DNA of 64,000 nt from positions 1 to 64,000 of the forward strand of contig CASGEL010000008.1 in the NCBI GenBank assembly GCA_949300485.1, read 5' to 3'. How positions within the stretch are numbered: position 1 is the stretch's first letter; every line of letters begins with the position of its first letter. Positions 1 through 8,775 of the stretch are shown here, one piece after another. Origin of the DNA: an uncultured bacterium (GTDB taxonomy: Bacteria > Cyanobacteriota > Vampirovibrionia > Gastranaerophilales > Gastranaerophilaceae). Under the pieces are notes generated by a model that saw only the letters and a program-made list of their open reading frames with translations, did not search any database and had not been told where the DNA came from. Position numbers and translations under genes: made by a program.

Positions 1-1
1 A

Positions 2-268
2 ATTGAAGATTATAATAAAGCTATTGAGTTAAAGCACGATTTTGTAAATGCTTATAATAATAGAGGGGCAGCAAAAGCTGAACTAGGTAAGTTTCAAGAC
101 GCTATTGAAGATTATAATAAAGCCATTGAGTTAAAGCCTGATTGCGCAATAGTATATTTACTCAGAGGTGCTACAAATTTAGAGATGCACAACTATATCA
201 AAGCAATAAAAGATTTTTGGTTGTTTTTGATGTTTAAAATAGGTTTCAAAAGACAGCTCAAACACTAG
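2..268 (+). CDS. TPR-repeat protein, 3' end only
   Basis: The window opens inside this gene, so only the last 88 codons are visible. They encode two and a half tetratricopeptide repeats; the repeat core IEDYNKAIELK occurs twice, exactly 102 bp (34 codons) apart, and the two DNA copies are almost identical, which suggests recent tandem duplication. TPR proteins are protein-protein scaffolds; the partner cannot be inferred. The last 20 residues lose the TPR pattern and become aromatic and basic (KDFWLFLMFKIGFKRQLKH), so the natural 3' end may have been lost or replaced. Coding is certain; function beyond TPR scaffold is unknown. Confidence 0.8.
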   Translation: MEDYNKAIELKHDFVNAYNNRGAAKAELGKFQDAIEDYNKAIELKPDCAIVYLLRGATNLEMHNYIKAIKDFWLFLMFKIGFKRQLKH

Positions 269-354
269 CGTATACACTTTTTGCATTACAATAATAGAAG
301 ATACCAATGGGGGTTAAACAAAATGACACCTTGTGAATACAGAAAACACCTTGC

Positions 355-395
355 AATGTCCTACTGACCGATTACGTTTTTAGGGGGACATTTCA
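355..395. repeat. possible insertion-sequence end or remnant
   Basis: An imperfect inverted repeat begins AATGTCC and ends GGACATTTCA. A motif with the same edges and similar spacing lies at 34594-34629, beside a broken gene. Such paired GACATT/AATGTC edges resemble insertion-sequence termini, but no transposase is present. The rest of 269-465 holds nothing else I can recognise. Confidence 0.25.
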
Positions 396-465
396 TACCT
401 GCCCAACTGACTTTTTATTATTGTGGCAAGAAACTGGACTTTAAATGTAAACTACATATAATATT

Positions 466-497
466 AAAAGCCCGAAACCATAAGGTTTCGGGCTTTT
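466..497 (-). terminator. intrinsic terminator after tRNA-Ser(UGA)
   Basis: A perfect stem AAAAGCCCGAAACC / GGTTTCGGGCTTTT with a 4-nt loop lies 4 nt beyond the tRNA 3' end. It has a U-tract on the minus strand and an A/T-rich flank on both sides, so it may act in both directions. Confidence 0.85.
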
Positions 498-501
498 TAA
501 A

Positions 502-591
502 TGGAGGAGGAGGTGGGATTCGAACCCACGGTACGCTCGCACGTACGACGGTTTTCAAGACCGCTCCAATCAACCGCTCTGGCACTCCTCC
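502..591 (-). tRNA. tRNA-Ser, anticodon UGA
   Basis: Read on the minus strand, this is a 90-nt tRNA with acceptor GGAGGAG/CTCCTCC, anticodon loop CTTGAAA (anticodon UGA), a long class II variable arm, and T-arm GTGGG-TTCGAAT-CCCAC. CCA appears to be encoded (complement of 502-504). The discriminator base is then U, although bacterial tRNA-Ser normally carries G73. The other two tRNAs in the window do not encode CCA, so the CCA here could be coincidental. Confidence 0.93.
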
Positions 592-728
592 AGACAATTG
601 TTTGTCGTACTTATATTCTACCAACTCAATATCAATTGTCAAGTAGACATTTAGTTTTTACACTCACTATTTTAATTTTAAATTTAAATGATATTATTTA
701 TACTACAGTGGTACTTAAGGAGAATAAA

Positions 729-1622
729 ATGAGCGAAATTAATTTTCAGGTTGATAAAAACAAATGCATTCATTGCGGACTATGCGAAAAAGACTGCATT
801 GCACAAATTATACATCTAAATTCAGACAAACATCCATCAATATCACAAGAGGACGAATCTCGTTGTATAAAATGCCAGCATTGTTTAGCCATTTGCCCGG
901 CCGGAGCAATATCAATCCTTGGAAAAAATCCTGAAAATTCCGAAAATTGCAATAATTTCCCGGAATCTGATAAAATGCTAAATCTTATCAAATCTAGAAA
1001 AAGTTTCAGACACTACAAACACGAAAACTTATCACCTGAAATAATGCAAAAATTAAAAGATATGTTTAAATATTCTCCGACAGGCTGCAATTTCCATAAA
1101 CTTCATATATCTATTATTGATGACATTGAAGTTATGGACAGATTTAGAAACAGAACAAACAATAAAATAAAATCACTATTTCTCACTAGAACTTTTAATG
1201 CCATAACAAAAAAATTTGAAAAATACAAAAGCGCATTCTTAAACGGCGATGATGTTATCTTTAGAAAAGCACCACATATGATTGTAGTGTCGGTTCCTAT
1301 CAACGCACCTTGCGCAAATGAAGACCCCATAATTGCCCTAAGCTATTTTGAACTGTATGCTCAGAGCCTTGGTGTAGGTACTTTATGGTGCGGATTTGCT
1401 CAAATTTGTCTGAAAGTATTTCCGGATCTTTGTGCATTTTTAGAAATTCCGGACGGTTATAAGCCGGGATATGTTATGTTATTTGGACCTACTGACATCA
1501 AATACGTAAGAACAGCTCAACCTGAAGAAATTACAATAACATCTGTAAAAGGCAACAAAAACATTGATAATATGTCCGGATTTGATAAATTAAAACGATA
1601 CTTTTGGAATACTATAAGATAA
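729..1622 (+). CDS. ferredoxin-nitroreductase fusion protein
   Basis: A 297-residue protein with two domains. Residues 1-62 are a bacterial two-[4Fe-4S] ferredoxin: Cys13-16-19-23 and Cys46-49-52-56 in CxxCxxC patterns, the second followed by P. Residues 85-270 are a nitroreductase-family FMN domain beginning SRKSFRHYK (the family's arginine-rich FMN-phosphate loop). Such fusions probably pass ferredoxin electrons to FMN and then to a nitro compound, quinone or similar acceptor; the true substrate is unknown. The start at 729 is chosen because TAAGGAG lies 7 nt upstream, and the open frame farther upstream runs through the tRNA. It is convergent with the GtrA gene, separated by 2 nt. No signal peptide, so cytoplasmic. 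Confidence 0.88.
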   Translation: MSEINFQVDKNKCIHCGLCEKDCIAQIIHLNSDKHPSISQEDESRCIKCQHCLAICPAGAISILGKNPENSENCNNFPESDKMLNLIKSRKSFRHYKHENLSPEIMQKLKDMFKYSPTGCNFHKLHISIIDDIEVMDRFRNRTNNKIKSLFLTRTFNAITKKFEKYKSAFLNGDDVIFRKAPHMIVVSVPINAPCANEDPIIALSYFELYAQSLGVGTLWCGFAQICLKVFPDLCAFLEIPDGYKPGYVMLFGPTDIKYVRTAQPEEITITSVKGNKNIDNMSGFDKLKRYFWNTIR

Positions 1623-1624
1623 AT

Positions 1625-2047
1625 TTAATCACTTTTTTTAACTCTAAACGCAAAGTACTTAAATAAAACATAGGTAACAACCGATACCAAAAAGATTGAT
1701 ATGAATTGTGAAATATAAACATTCTTAATCGCAAACCTTACAAGCAGCTCCAAAATAATAACATTTATAAAGTAGCTTACAGCCCAGGTTGAACAACATT
1801 TCAAGTATTCCTTCAGATAGTTTCCCTTGGTACAGAATACAAAAAATTTTTGATTAAAATAAGAAAATACTGAAGATATTGTCCACTGCAAAATTACACA
1901 AATCTGATAATGCTCCTGTCCCAAGATATACACTGCAATAGCAAATATTACATATGATATTGCTGCATTTACACCGCCGATAAATAAAAATCTTATTTTA
2001 TCAGGTATTTTACACCAAAACTCATAGATATGTTTTAAAACTTCCAT
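1625..2047 (-). CDS. GtrA-family membrane protein
   Basis: A 140-residue integral membrane protein with four predicted hydrophobic helices (about residues 18-37, 45-63, 80-100, 108-128) and the GtrA-family opening FLFIGGVNAAISYVIF. GtrA-like proteins help flip or use polyprenyl-phosphate-linked sugars in cell-surface glycan synthesis; the E. coli phage-derived GtrA is a bactoprenol-glucose flippase. No glycosyltransferase partner is adjacent. It follows the tolC gene by 28 nt on the same strand and may be the last gene of that operon, although the functional link is not obvious. The family call is firm; the substrate is unknown. Confidence 0.8.
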   Translation of the reverse strand: MEVLKHIYEFWCKIPDKIRFLFIGGVNAAISYVIFAIAVYILGQEHYQICVILQWTISSVFSYFNQKFFVFCTKGNYLKEYLKCCSTWAVSYFINVIILELLVRFAIKNVYISQFISIFLVSVVTYVLFKYFAFRVKKSD

Positions 2048-2075
2048 AAATCAAGTCTATCACTAAAAACAAGTA

Positions 2076-3674
2076 TTACAATTCTTTATCAGTCTGCTTT
2101 ATAGGAGCACCTATTACACGCTCTAATTCAGCAGCATTTATATTATATTGTAATACTGTTGAATAATAACTTAACTGTGCATTTAAATATGTATTTTCTG
2201 AATCCTTTAAAACTATTGCGTCTTCAAGACCAACCTGATAACGTCTTGTCGCTTGATAATGCTGTTCTTTAGCCTGTTGAAGAGCAAGTTTTGCTACAGC
2301 AATACTGTCCTGTGAATTCATTAAATTTATATAAGCACTTTTAACTTCCAAGTAAACATTCTGTCTTGCCTGTTCATAATCTGCGACATACTTCTTATAT
2401 GTTGCAGTAGCTTCATCAACTTGTTTTTTCAATAGCATTAAATTTATAGCAGAATACTGTAATTGAACTCCAAACTGGTAGCCATAATCTGCATTTATCT
2501 TTCTTCCGCCATAATTATAAGATCCAAATGCACTAATATCAGGAGTAAATGCCCTTTTAGCGCTTCTGACATTTAACTCAGCAGCATCCATTAATTTTTT
2601 TGCAGATAATAATGATGGTCTTGTAGATTCTGCAACCTGAATTAAATCAGCAAAATTAACATCATATATCTTAGTATTTAAACTATCCTTCAAGATAACA
2701 TCAGCAAGCTCCGGAATACCTACAGCATTAGCAAGCTGAACAGATGCCAATTCCAATGTGTTTTTTGCCTTAATTAAATTCAAATTAGCATTACCCAAAT
2801 TATACTCAGCATACGTAACATCAATTTTTGCTTTTTTACCAATATCATAATAAGCTCTCGCTTGTTTTAACTGTAATTCAAAATCTTTAACTGTTTCCTC
2901 ATAAACAGATTTTTGGATTTTTGCAAAAACTAAATTGTAATACGCAACTTTCACATTATAAATTACGGTTTCTATACTTGTTTCTGCATCATATCTTGAA
3001 GATTCATAACTTTTTTTAGCAGAATCCGCATATGCTTTTGTTTTTCCAAAGTCAAACAATAGCATATTAGCAGAAAGCGTCGGAACATAATACATATCAT
3101 ACTTTGAAGCCATCATTCTTGAAAAATTAGACCCCATTGTATTAAACATGTCATTCCTTGAATAGCTAACGCCTGCTGATAATGTCGGAAAATAATTTGA
3201 CCAAGCCTGACCTATTCTTGATTTATATATTTCCGAATTACTAATAGCTGACATAATTGCAGGATGATGGGTAATAGCCAACTTTATACAATCCTCCAAT
3301 GTAACTTCACCATTCATATCAGCATATTCAATTTTACTGTTTATAACAGGGAATTTAGTTTCGTACATTCCTTCTGCTTCTTTTGAAGATTCAACTTTCG
3401 TTTTTTCATTTCTTATTCGTTTTTTTATTTCTTTTTTATGATTAACCTTAACTTCTTCAGGTTCTACAATATGAACCTTTTCATCCTTATTTTTTTTCGC
3501 AATACGATCTTGCTTTTCTGCAACTTTAGCTGCTTTTTTGGCTTCTTTTTTAGCCTCCTTCTGAGCAAGTCTATCTACATCAGGAGTTAAACTACCCTTA
3601 TCTTTTGCCATAGAAAAAGAGGTTCCTGCAATCAATACTGAAGCTATTAAAAATACATTAAAAATCTTTTTCAT
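2076..3674 (-). CDS. TolC-like outer membrane efflux protein
   Basis: A 532-residue outer-membrane channel of the TolC/OEP family, the exit duct of the RND pump encoded just upstream. Residues 1-23 form a signal peptide. Residues 24-105 are an unusual Lys/Glu-rich stretch (several KEAKKEAKK-type runs) not typical of TolC. Two OEP repeats of about 190 residues follow from about residue 120, with long amphipathic helices such as the one starting SARRYDAET-like at the first repeat and LKQARAYYDIGKKAKIDV. Its ATG overlaps the RND stop by one base (TAATG), so translation is probably coupled. It shows that this organism has an outer membrane. Confidence 0.9.
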   Translation of the reverse strand: MKKIFNVFLIASVLIAGTSFSMAKDKGSLTPDVDRLAQKEAKKEAKKAAKVAEKQDRIAKKNKDEKVHIVEPEEVKVNHKKEIKKRIRNEKTKVESSKEAEGMYETKFPVINSKIEYADMNGEVTLEDCIKLAITHHPAIMSAISNSEIYKSRIGQAWSNYFPTLSAGVSYSRNDMFNTMGSNFSRMMASKYDMYYVPTLSANMLLFDFGKTKAYADSAKKSYESSRYDAETSIETVIYNVKVAYYNLVFAKIQKSVYEETVKDFELQLKQARAYYDIGKKAKIDVTYAEYNLGNANLNLIKAKNTLELASVQLANAVGIPELADVILKDSLNTKIYDVNFADLIQVAESTRPSLLSAKKLMDAAELNVRSAKRAFTPDISAFGSYNYGGRKINADYGYQFGVQLQYSAINLMLLKKQVDEATATYKKYVADYEQARQNVYLEVKSAYINLMNSQDSIAVAKLALQQAKEQHYQATRRYQVGLEDAIVLKDSENTYLNAQLSYYSTVLQYNINAAELERVIGAPIKQTDKEL

Positions 3675-6600
3675 TATACTTCTATCTCCAAATCTTTATC
3701 AGTAATTTCTTTTTTAGGGAATTTATCAACAAATTCCTGAACAATAACATAAAATGCAGGTGTCATAACAGCACCTAATGTACAGGCAGCAACCATACCG
3801 CCAAATACAGTAGAACCAACAGAAATTCTTGAATTAGCACCTGCTCCTGATGCAAATATCATTGGTAAAACACCGATAATAAAAGCTAATTCAGTCATCA
3901 TAATTGCTCTGAACCTTAGTTTTGCAGCTTTTACAGCTGCCTCTTTTACTGATAAACCGTTCTTTTCATGTTCTTCTTTAGCAAACTCAACAATCAAAAT
4001 AGACTGTTTAGCTGCCAAACCTATCAATGTAATCATACCAACTTGAGAATATATATCAAAAGATTGGTTAATCATCATCTGGAATATTAGTGCACCTAAA
4101 GCTGCAATAGGAGAAACTAACAATACTGCAATAGGAATTGTATAACTTTCATATAATGCAACCAAAAATAGATATACAAAAACTAATGCCATAGATATAA
4201 TCATTGCGGTTTGCCCGGAAGCTTCTCTTTCCTGGGCTGATGTTCCTGACCAGTCAAATGTCATATCTGCTGGAAGAACTCTATTAGCAACAGCCTCCAT
4301 AGCATTCATCGCATCCCCGGAACTCTTCCCAGGAGCTTGTTGTCCTTGGATTTGTACAGATTCATATTGGTTATAACGAGTAATAGATGCCGTACCAACA
4401 GTTTGCCGTAATTTCATTATAGATAAAACCGGAACTTGAACGCCATTATTATTTTTTACATAAATACCTGACAAATCACTTGCCTTATCTCTAAATCTAC
4501 TTTCTGCCTGTAATTGAACTTTGAAAACTCTGCCATACTTATTAAAATCATTAACATAATAAGTCCCAAGCATTGAAGATAATGTTGAATAAAGTTCCTG
4601 TAAATCAACGTTTTGAGCCAATGCTTTTGCATAATCTATATCAACAATATATTGTGGAACATTTGCCTGAAAAGAAGTATACACATTAGACAGTGTTGGA
4701 TCTTGATTTGCCTCAGTTATTAATTTATTGGCCCAAGATTCTAAATTTTGAGCAGTATACTCACCTTTTGATAGCATTTGGAATTCAAAACCGCCCATCA
4801 TACTCATACCCATAATAGCAGGAGGTGAAAATGACTGAATTTGAGCTTCCTTTATACTTGATGCAATTGTTCTGATCTTTGATAAAATTGCGGTGTGAGA
4901 TAAATTCGTTTCTCTGCCTTGAATTTTTCTGATAACCCAATCCCAAGGTCTTACTTTTCTATCTTTATAATCATTTAATCTAATAATAGCAGTTGCAGAG
5001 TTTGTAGCACCATCTCCACCAAATACCATCAATCTTTCAGCATCAACACCTTCTAATACCTTTACCTGATCGACAAAACGTCTTGCAACTTCTTCAGTAC
5101 GAGATAATGAGGCTCCGTCTGGTAAAGTAATACTTGCAAGTAAAACACCTTGATCTTCATCAGGAATAAATCCTGTTGATATTGTTTTAAAACCTACAAA
5201 AGTTAAGAGAAGGATTACCACATAAAAAATTATAAGTAATTTCTTGTCATATACGAATTTTTCAACATATTCTATATAAAAATCTTCCAGTTTTGTAAAC
5301 ATTCCATTAAATTTTTCTACAATTCTAGAAGTCCTTTTACCAATTCTTTCTTTTATATGTTCAAGATGTACTACAAAAGAAGGTGCATTTTCATCAATCT
5401 TATTTTCTTTTTCATGCCCCAAGAAATGAGAACACATAGCAGGTGACAAAGTCAATGCACAAACTGCAGAAATCGCAATTGATACAGCAATACAAACAGC
5501 AAACTGCTTATACATAACACCGGTCATTCCACCCATAAAAACAATTGGTACAAATACTGCCATTAGTACCATTGCCATTGCTACAAGAGCAAAGCCGACT
5601 TCTTCCATTGTAATCTGTGTTGCCATAATTGCAGATTTACCTTCATCTATATGTCGTTTTACATTTTCTATAACAACAATAGCATCATCAACAACTACAC
5701 CTACTGCAAGAACTAATGCAAATAAAGATAACAGGTTTATAGACATATTTAGGGCTTTCAATGCAGCAAAAGTACCAACCAATGAAACAGGAATTGTTGC
5801 GCAAGGAACTAATGTTGCCATTCCATCGCCCAAAAATAAATAAATAATCAATACAACAATTATCGCCGTTAATAAAATGGTAAATTCAACTTCCTTCATT
5901 GATTCATGAATATAATCAGCATCATCCTTAAGAGTCAATATTTTAATACCGTTTGATAATCTTGAATTCAATTCATCAACTTTTTTATGAACAGCCTTTG
6001 ACAGGTTTATAACGTTAGCATCCGGTAGTTGAGAAACCATTATAACGGCAGCAGGCTTCCCATTTACCAAACCTAAACTTGAATATGATTGAGCTCCTAA
6101 TTCAACTCTTCCTATATCTTTTATTCTGACATTTGAACCATCCATATTAGAACGTATAATTATATTTTCAAATTCTTTAACATCAGATAATCTACCCTTT
6201 GTTTTAAGAGTTAATTGAAGCGCCTGAGCCTCATCCGTAGGTAATTGACCTAATGCACCAGCAGTTACCTGAGTATTTTGAGCGGATATTGCAGCTTTCA
6301 CTTCACTAGTTGAAATATTTAATCCGGCCATCTTCTGAGGATCAAGCCAAATTCTCATAGAATAGTCACCTGCACCATAAACATTTACATCGGCAACACC
6401 TTCTACACGTTTCAATTCATCTTTAATATATATAGACCCGTAATTGGTTAAATCTAACTGAGACCAGTTACCTGATTCTGGATATAAAGTCAAGATAACA
6501 GCACCAGAACCTGAAGATCGGCTGATTGCAGTAACCCCGGTTCTTTGAACATCTTCAGGTAGTTGGGATTGAACCTGTTGAATTCTGTTTTGTACATTCA

Positions 6601-6934
6601 TCAGATTTATGTTTTTATCTGTACCTACCTTAAAATATATTGTTAAAGAATAACTGCCATCATATGATGTAGATACCATATATGACATATCTTCAACACC
6701 ATTAAGTTTATTTTCCAATACAGTAGCAACAGATGATTCTATAACTTCAGCACTGGCACCTTGATATGAAGCTGATACTCTAACTTGAGGAGGAGTTACA
6801 TCAGGATAACTTTCCTGTTTCAATGTAACCATAGAGATCAAACCTACAATAACAATACATATTGATATTACAAGTGCAAACCTCGGTTTTCTTATAAAGA
6901 AGAATAATTTGTCTTTATCAAATATCTTTTTCAT
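3674..6934 (-). CDS. RND multidrug efflux transporter (HAE1 type, inner-membrane pump)
   Basis: A 1086-residue AcrB/MexB-like proton-driven pump. It has 12 membrane segments in two halves, each with a large periplasmic porter loop. Key residues of the proton relay are present: the TM4 Asp pair in [14 protein letters not shown] and the TM10 Lys in [16 protein letters not shown]. Length matches the HAE1 family (about 1030-1090). The gene sits between its adaptor (MFP, upstream) and TolC (downstream), both overlapping it by one base, so a complete tripartite pump is expressed from one transcript. Substrates are probably hydrophobic drugs, bile salts or similar compounds, inferred from family and the divergent MarR gene. 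Confidence 0.95.
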   Translation of the reverse strand: MKKIFDKDKLFFFIRKPRFALVISICIVIVGLISMVTLKQESYPDVTPPQVRVSASYQGASAEVIESSVATVLENKLNGVEDMSYMVSTSYDGSYSLTIYFKVGTDKNINLMNVQNRIQQVQSQLPEDVQRTGVTAISRSSGSGAVILTLYPESGNWSQLDLTNYGSIYIKDELKRVEGVADVNVYGAGDYSMRIWLDPQKMAGLNISTSEVKAAISAQNTQVTAGALGQLPTDEAQALQLTLKTKGRLSDVKEFENIIIRSNMDGSNVRIKDIGRVELGAQSYSSLGLVNGKPAAVIMVSQLPDANVINLSKAVHKKVDELNSRLSNGIKILTLKDDADYIHESMKEVEFTILLTAIIVVLIIYLFLGDGMATLVPCATIPVSLVGTFAALKALNMSINLLSLFALVLAVGVVVDDAIVVIENVKRHIDEGKSAIMATQITMEEVGFALVAMAMVLMAVFVPIVFMGGMTGVMYKQFAVCIAVSIAISAVCALTLSPAMCSHFLGHEKENKIDENAPSFVVHLEHIKERIGKRTSRIVEKFNGMFTKLEDFYIEYVEKFVYDKKLLIIFYVVILLLTFVGFKTISTGFIPDEDQGVLLASITLPDGASLSRTEEVARRFVDQVKVLEGVDAERLMVFGGDGATNSATAIIRLNDYKDRKVRPWDWVIRKIQGRETNLSHTAILSKIRTIASSIKEAQIQSFSPPAIMGMSMMGGFEFQMLSKGEYTAQNLESWANKLITEANQDPTLSNVYTSFQANVPQYIVDIDYAKALAQNVDLQELYSTLSSMLGTYYVNDFNKYGRVFKVQLQAESRFRDKASDLSGIYVKNNNGVQVPVLSIMKLRQTVGTASITRYNQYESVQIQGQQAPGKSSGDAMNAMEAVANRVLPADMTFDWSGTSAQEREASGQTAMIISMALVFVYLFLVALYESYTIPIAVLLVSPIAALGALIFQMMINQSFDIYSQVGMITLIGLAAKQSILIVEFAKEEHEKNGLSVKEAAVKAAKLRFRAIMMTELAFIIGVLPMIFASGAGANSRISVGSTVFGGMVAACTLGAVMTPAFYVIVQEFVDKFPKKEITDKDLEIEV

Positions 6935-8106
6935 TATTTCTTACCTGCTGCTTCCAATCGTTTGTCATATGTTTTTGCATCAAGAATTTTAACTTTTTGA
7001 CCTTCGGTTGTAATATTTTGAATACCTGCGATGACAACACTATCAGACGGAGATAAACCACTATCTACAACCCAATTATTATCTATATTTTCAGATACTT
7101 TAATATCCTTTTTCACTGATTTATTATTTTCAACTGTCCAAACATAATAACCACTCATAGCATCTCCCTTTGTACAAGCCTGCGGAACAGTCATATATGT
7201 AACCTTTTTCGGGGCAGTTAAAGAAACTTTCATATAATCTCCAGGAACCAAATATCCTTTTGAATTATCAAACACTGCTCGCATTTGAACAGACCCTGAA
7301 TTTTGGTCAACCTTATTATCTACAAAATTAACCCTACCTATTTTATCGTACCAAACACCACTGTTAAACTGAACTTTTACCTCTACATCTTTAAATTTAT
7401 CACTTGCTTTTAACAGTTTCACAAAATCATCTGTTTTTAAACTAAATGAAACATATACTGGATCTGTACTGGATATATTAACCAAAGAGCCGGATGAAGC
7501 TGTTACATAATTGCCCTCAGTTATATTAACCTTTCCGATTCTTCCATTTATAGGAGATTTTATTGTTGTATAACTCAAATTAACTTTTGCTAATTCAAGC
7601 TGTTGTCTTGCAGCATCTAATAATGCACTGTTCTGGTTTCTTGTAGCTAAACTCTGATCAGCTTCAGAACGACTTATTAAATCTTCCTTTACTAAAGCGT
7701 TTGCTCTGTTTAATTCCTGTTGAGCATTTTTTAATAATGCACTATATTGATTTACTGAAGCTCTGGAATTATTAACTTCCAACTGAAATTCCTTTGGATC
7801 AATCTGGAATAAAACCTGACCTTCTTTAACAAAATCACCTTCATTAAAATATTTCTTTAATAAAAACCCTGAAACTCTTGCAATTACATCAACTGAATAC
7901 TTTGCCTCAACCCTGCCTGTAGCTTCAGCAGAAATATTAACCTTTTCTTTATGAGGATAATCTACAACAACTTCTTTTGGCAATAACATTGCCTGTCTTT
8001 GCAAAAAGCCTAAAATAGCTCCAGATACTTTATTATATATAATTGGCACAATAATTACTAATAGAACAACTATTGCCATTTGCTTTCTAGTCATTTTTAT
8101 CTTCAT
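6934..8106 (-). CDS. RND periplasmic adaptor (membrane fusion protein)
   Basis: A 390-residue MFP/HlyD-family adaptor linking pump and TolC. It has an N-terminal membrane anchor (about residues 10-30), split lipoyl halves ([31 protein letters not shown] and [22 protein letters not shown]), an intervening alpha hairpin, and beta-barrel and membrane-proximal domains. ATG at 8106 (MKIKMTRKQ) is preferred over the in-frame ATG at 8118, because GGAGAG immediately before it is the Shine-Dalgarno and contains that upstream ATG. First gene of the pump operon. The promoter is likely within 8107-8190, next to the divergent MarR promoter. Confidence 0.92.
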   Translation of the reverse strand: MKIKMTRKQMAIVVLLVIIVPIIYNKVSGAILGFLQRQAMLLPKEVVVDYPHKEKVNISAEATGRVEAKYSVDVIARVSGFLLKKYFNEGDFVKEGQVLFQIDPKEFQLEVNNSRASVNQYSALLKNAQQELNRANALVKEDLISRSEADQSLATRNQNSALLDAARQQLELAKVNLSYTTIKSPINGRIGKVNITEGNYVTASSGSLVNISSTDPVYVSFSLKTDDFVKLLKASDKFKDVEVKVQFNSGVWYDKIGRVNFVDNKVDQNSGSVQMRAVFDNSKGYLVPGDYMKVSLTAPKKVTYMTVPQACTKGDAMSGYYVWTVENNKSVKKDIKVSENIDNNWVVDSGLSPSDSVVIAGIQNITTEGQKVKILDAKTYDKRLEAAGKK

Positions 8107-8191
8107 AGTTCTCTCCATATTACCTGCTATTCAAGGTAGAATTTTCTACAGTAATGATACCTTATAGAAAATAAAACTGTCAATGCTGATA

Positions 8192-8220
8192 TTGCAATAA
8201 TACTATATATGGAGTATAAT
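8192..8220 (+). promoter_or_regulatory. promoter of the MarR-family regulator
   Basis: TTGCAA at 8192-8197 and a consensus TATAAT at 8215-8220 are separated by 17 bp, 30 bp before the regulator start. The region is shared with the divergent efflux operon, so it probably also holds the regulator's operator; ATTGCAATAATACTATATAT is AT-rich with partial dyads, but no clean palindrome stands out. Confidence 0.75.
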
Positions 8221-8250
8221 AAATTTGTACTGGTTGAAAAGGATACGAGT

Positions 8251-8730
8251 ATGAAAAAGAACTTGCGCAGATTCGAGCATCTTGAGGAAAATTTAGCTTA
8301 CCAAATTGATTACACATCAAATTTTAATAAGTCATTTCGTAGGGAATACCAGTCTAAATATATTAATAATAAGATTACACCTGATGAATTTTCTATATTA
8401 TATTATATCTTTTTCATTCCAGATATATCTCAATCAGAACTTGCCAGTCTTTTATTTAAGGGAAAAGCTCATGTTGGGAAAATACTTAATGATATGGAAG
8501 AAATGGGCCTAATAAAAAGAACTGCGGAAACTAGAGGAAATATCATAATAAAACGAAATGAACTTACCAAGAAAGGAATTACAATCTTTAATCAGGGACA
8601 TAAAGAATTTGAAAAAATTAAAATCATTATGGATGAAAATTTTACAAAAGATGAACTTCTACAATTTATTAACTATTTAAAAAAATACAGAACCATACTT
8701 AACAGTTTAGTCGATGTAAAATTAAAATAG
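8251..8730 (+). CDS. MarR-family transcriptional regulator
   Basis: A 159-residue winged-helix regulator. The central region (about residues 45-115) reads SQSELASLLFKGKAHVGKILNDMEEMGLIKR, a MarR-type recognition helix and wing start, flanked by N- and C-terminal dimerisation helices. The start at 8251 is chosen over the upstream in-frame ATG at 8209 because 8209 lies between the -35 and -10 boxes, while AAAAGGA sits 7 nt before 8251. It is divergent from the RND operon and most likely represses that pump and itself, releasing DNA when a toxic ligand binds. The ligand is unknown. Confidence 0.87.
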   Translation: MKKNLRRFEHLEENLAYQIDYTSNFNKSFRREYQSKYINNKITPDEFSILYYIFFIPDISQSELASLLFKGKAHVGKILNDMEEMGLIKRTAETRGNIIIKRNELTKKGITIFNQGHKEFEKIKIIMDENFTKDELLQFINYLKKYRTILNSLVDVKLK

Positions 8731-8740
8731 CTGACAATAA

Positions 8741-8770
8741 AAAAGCCCTTGCTATAAATCAAGGGCTTTT
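8741..8770. terminator. bidirectional intrinsic terminator
   Basis: AAAAGCCCTTG / CAAGGGCTTTT with an 8-nt loop, between the convergent MarR gene and the large TPR gene. A/T tracts on both sides let it serve both strands. Confidence 0.88.
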
Positions 8771-8775
8771 TATTA

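Noticed and set aside
8209-8250. Longer MarR start at 8209
   Set aside because: This ATG lies between the -35 and -10 boxes of the gene's own promoter and cannot be on the transcript.
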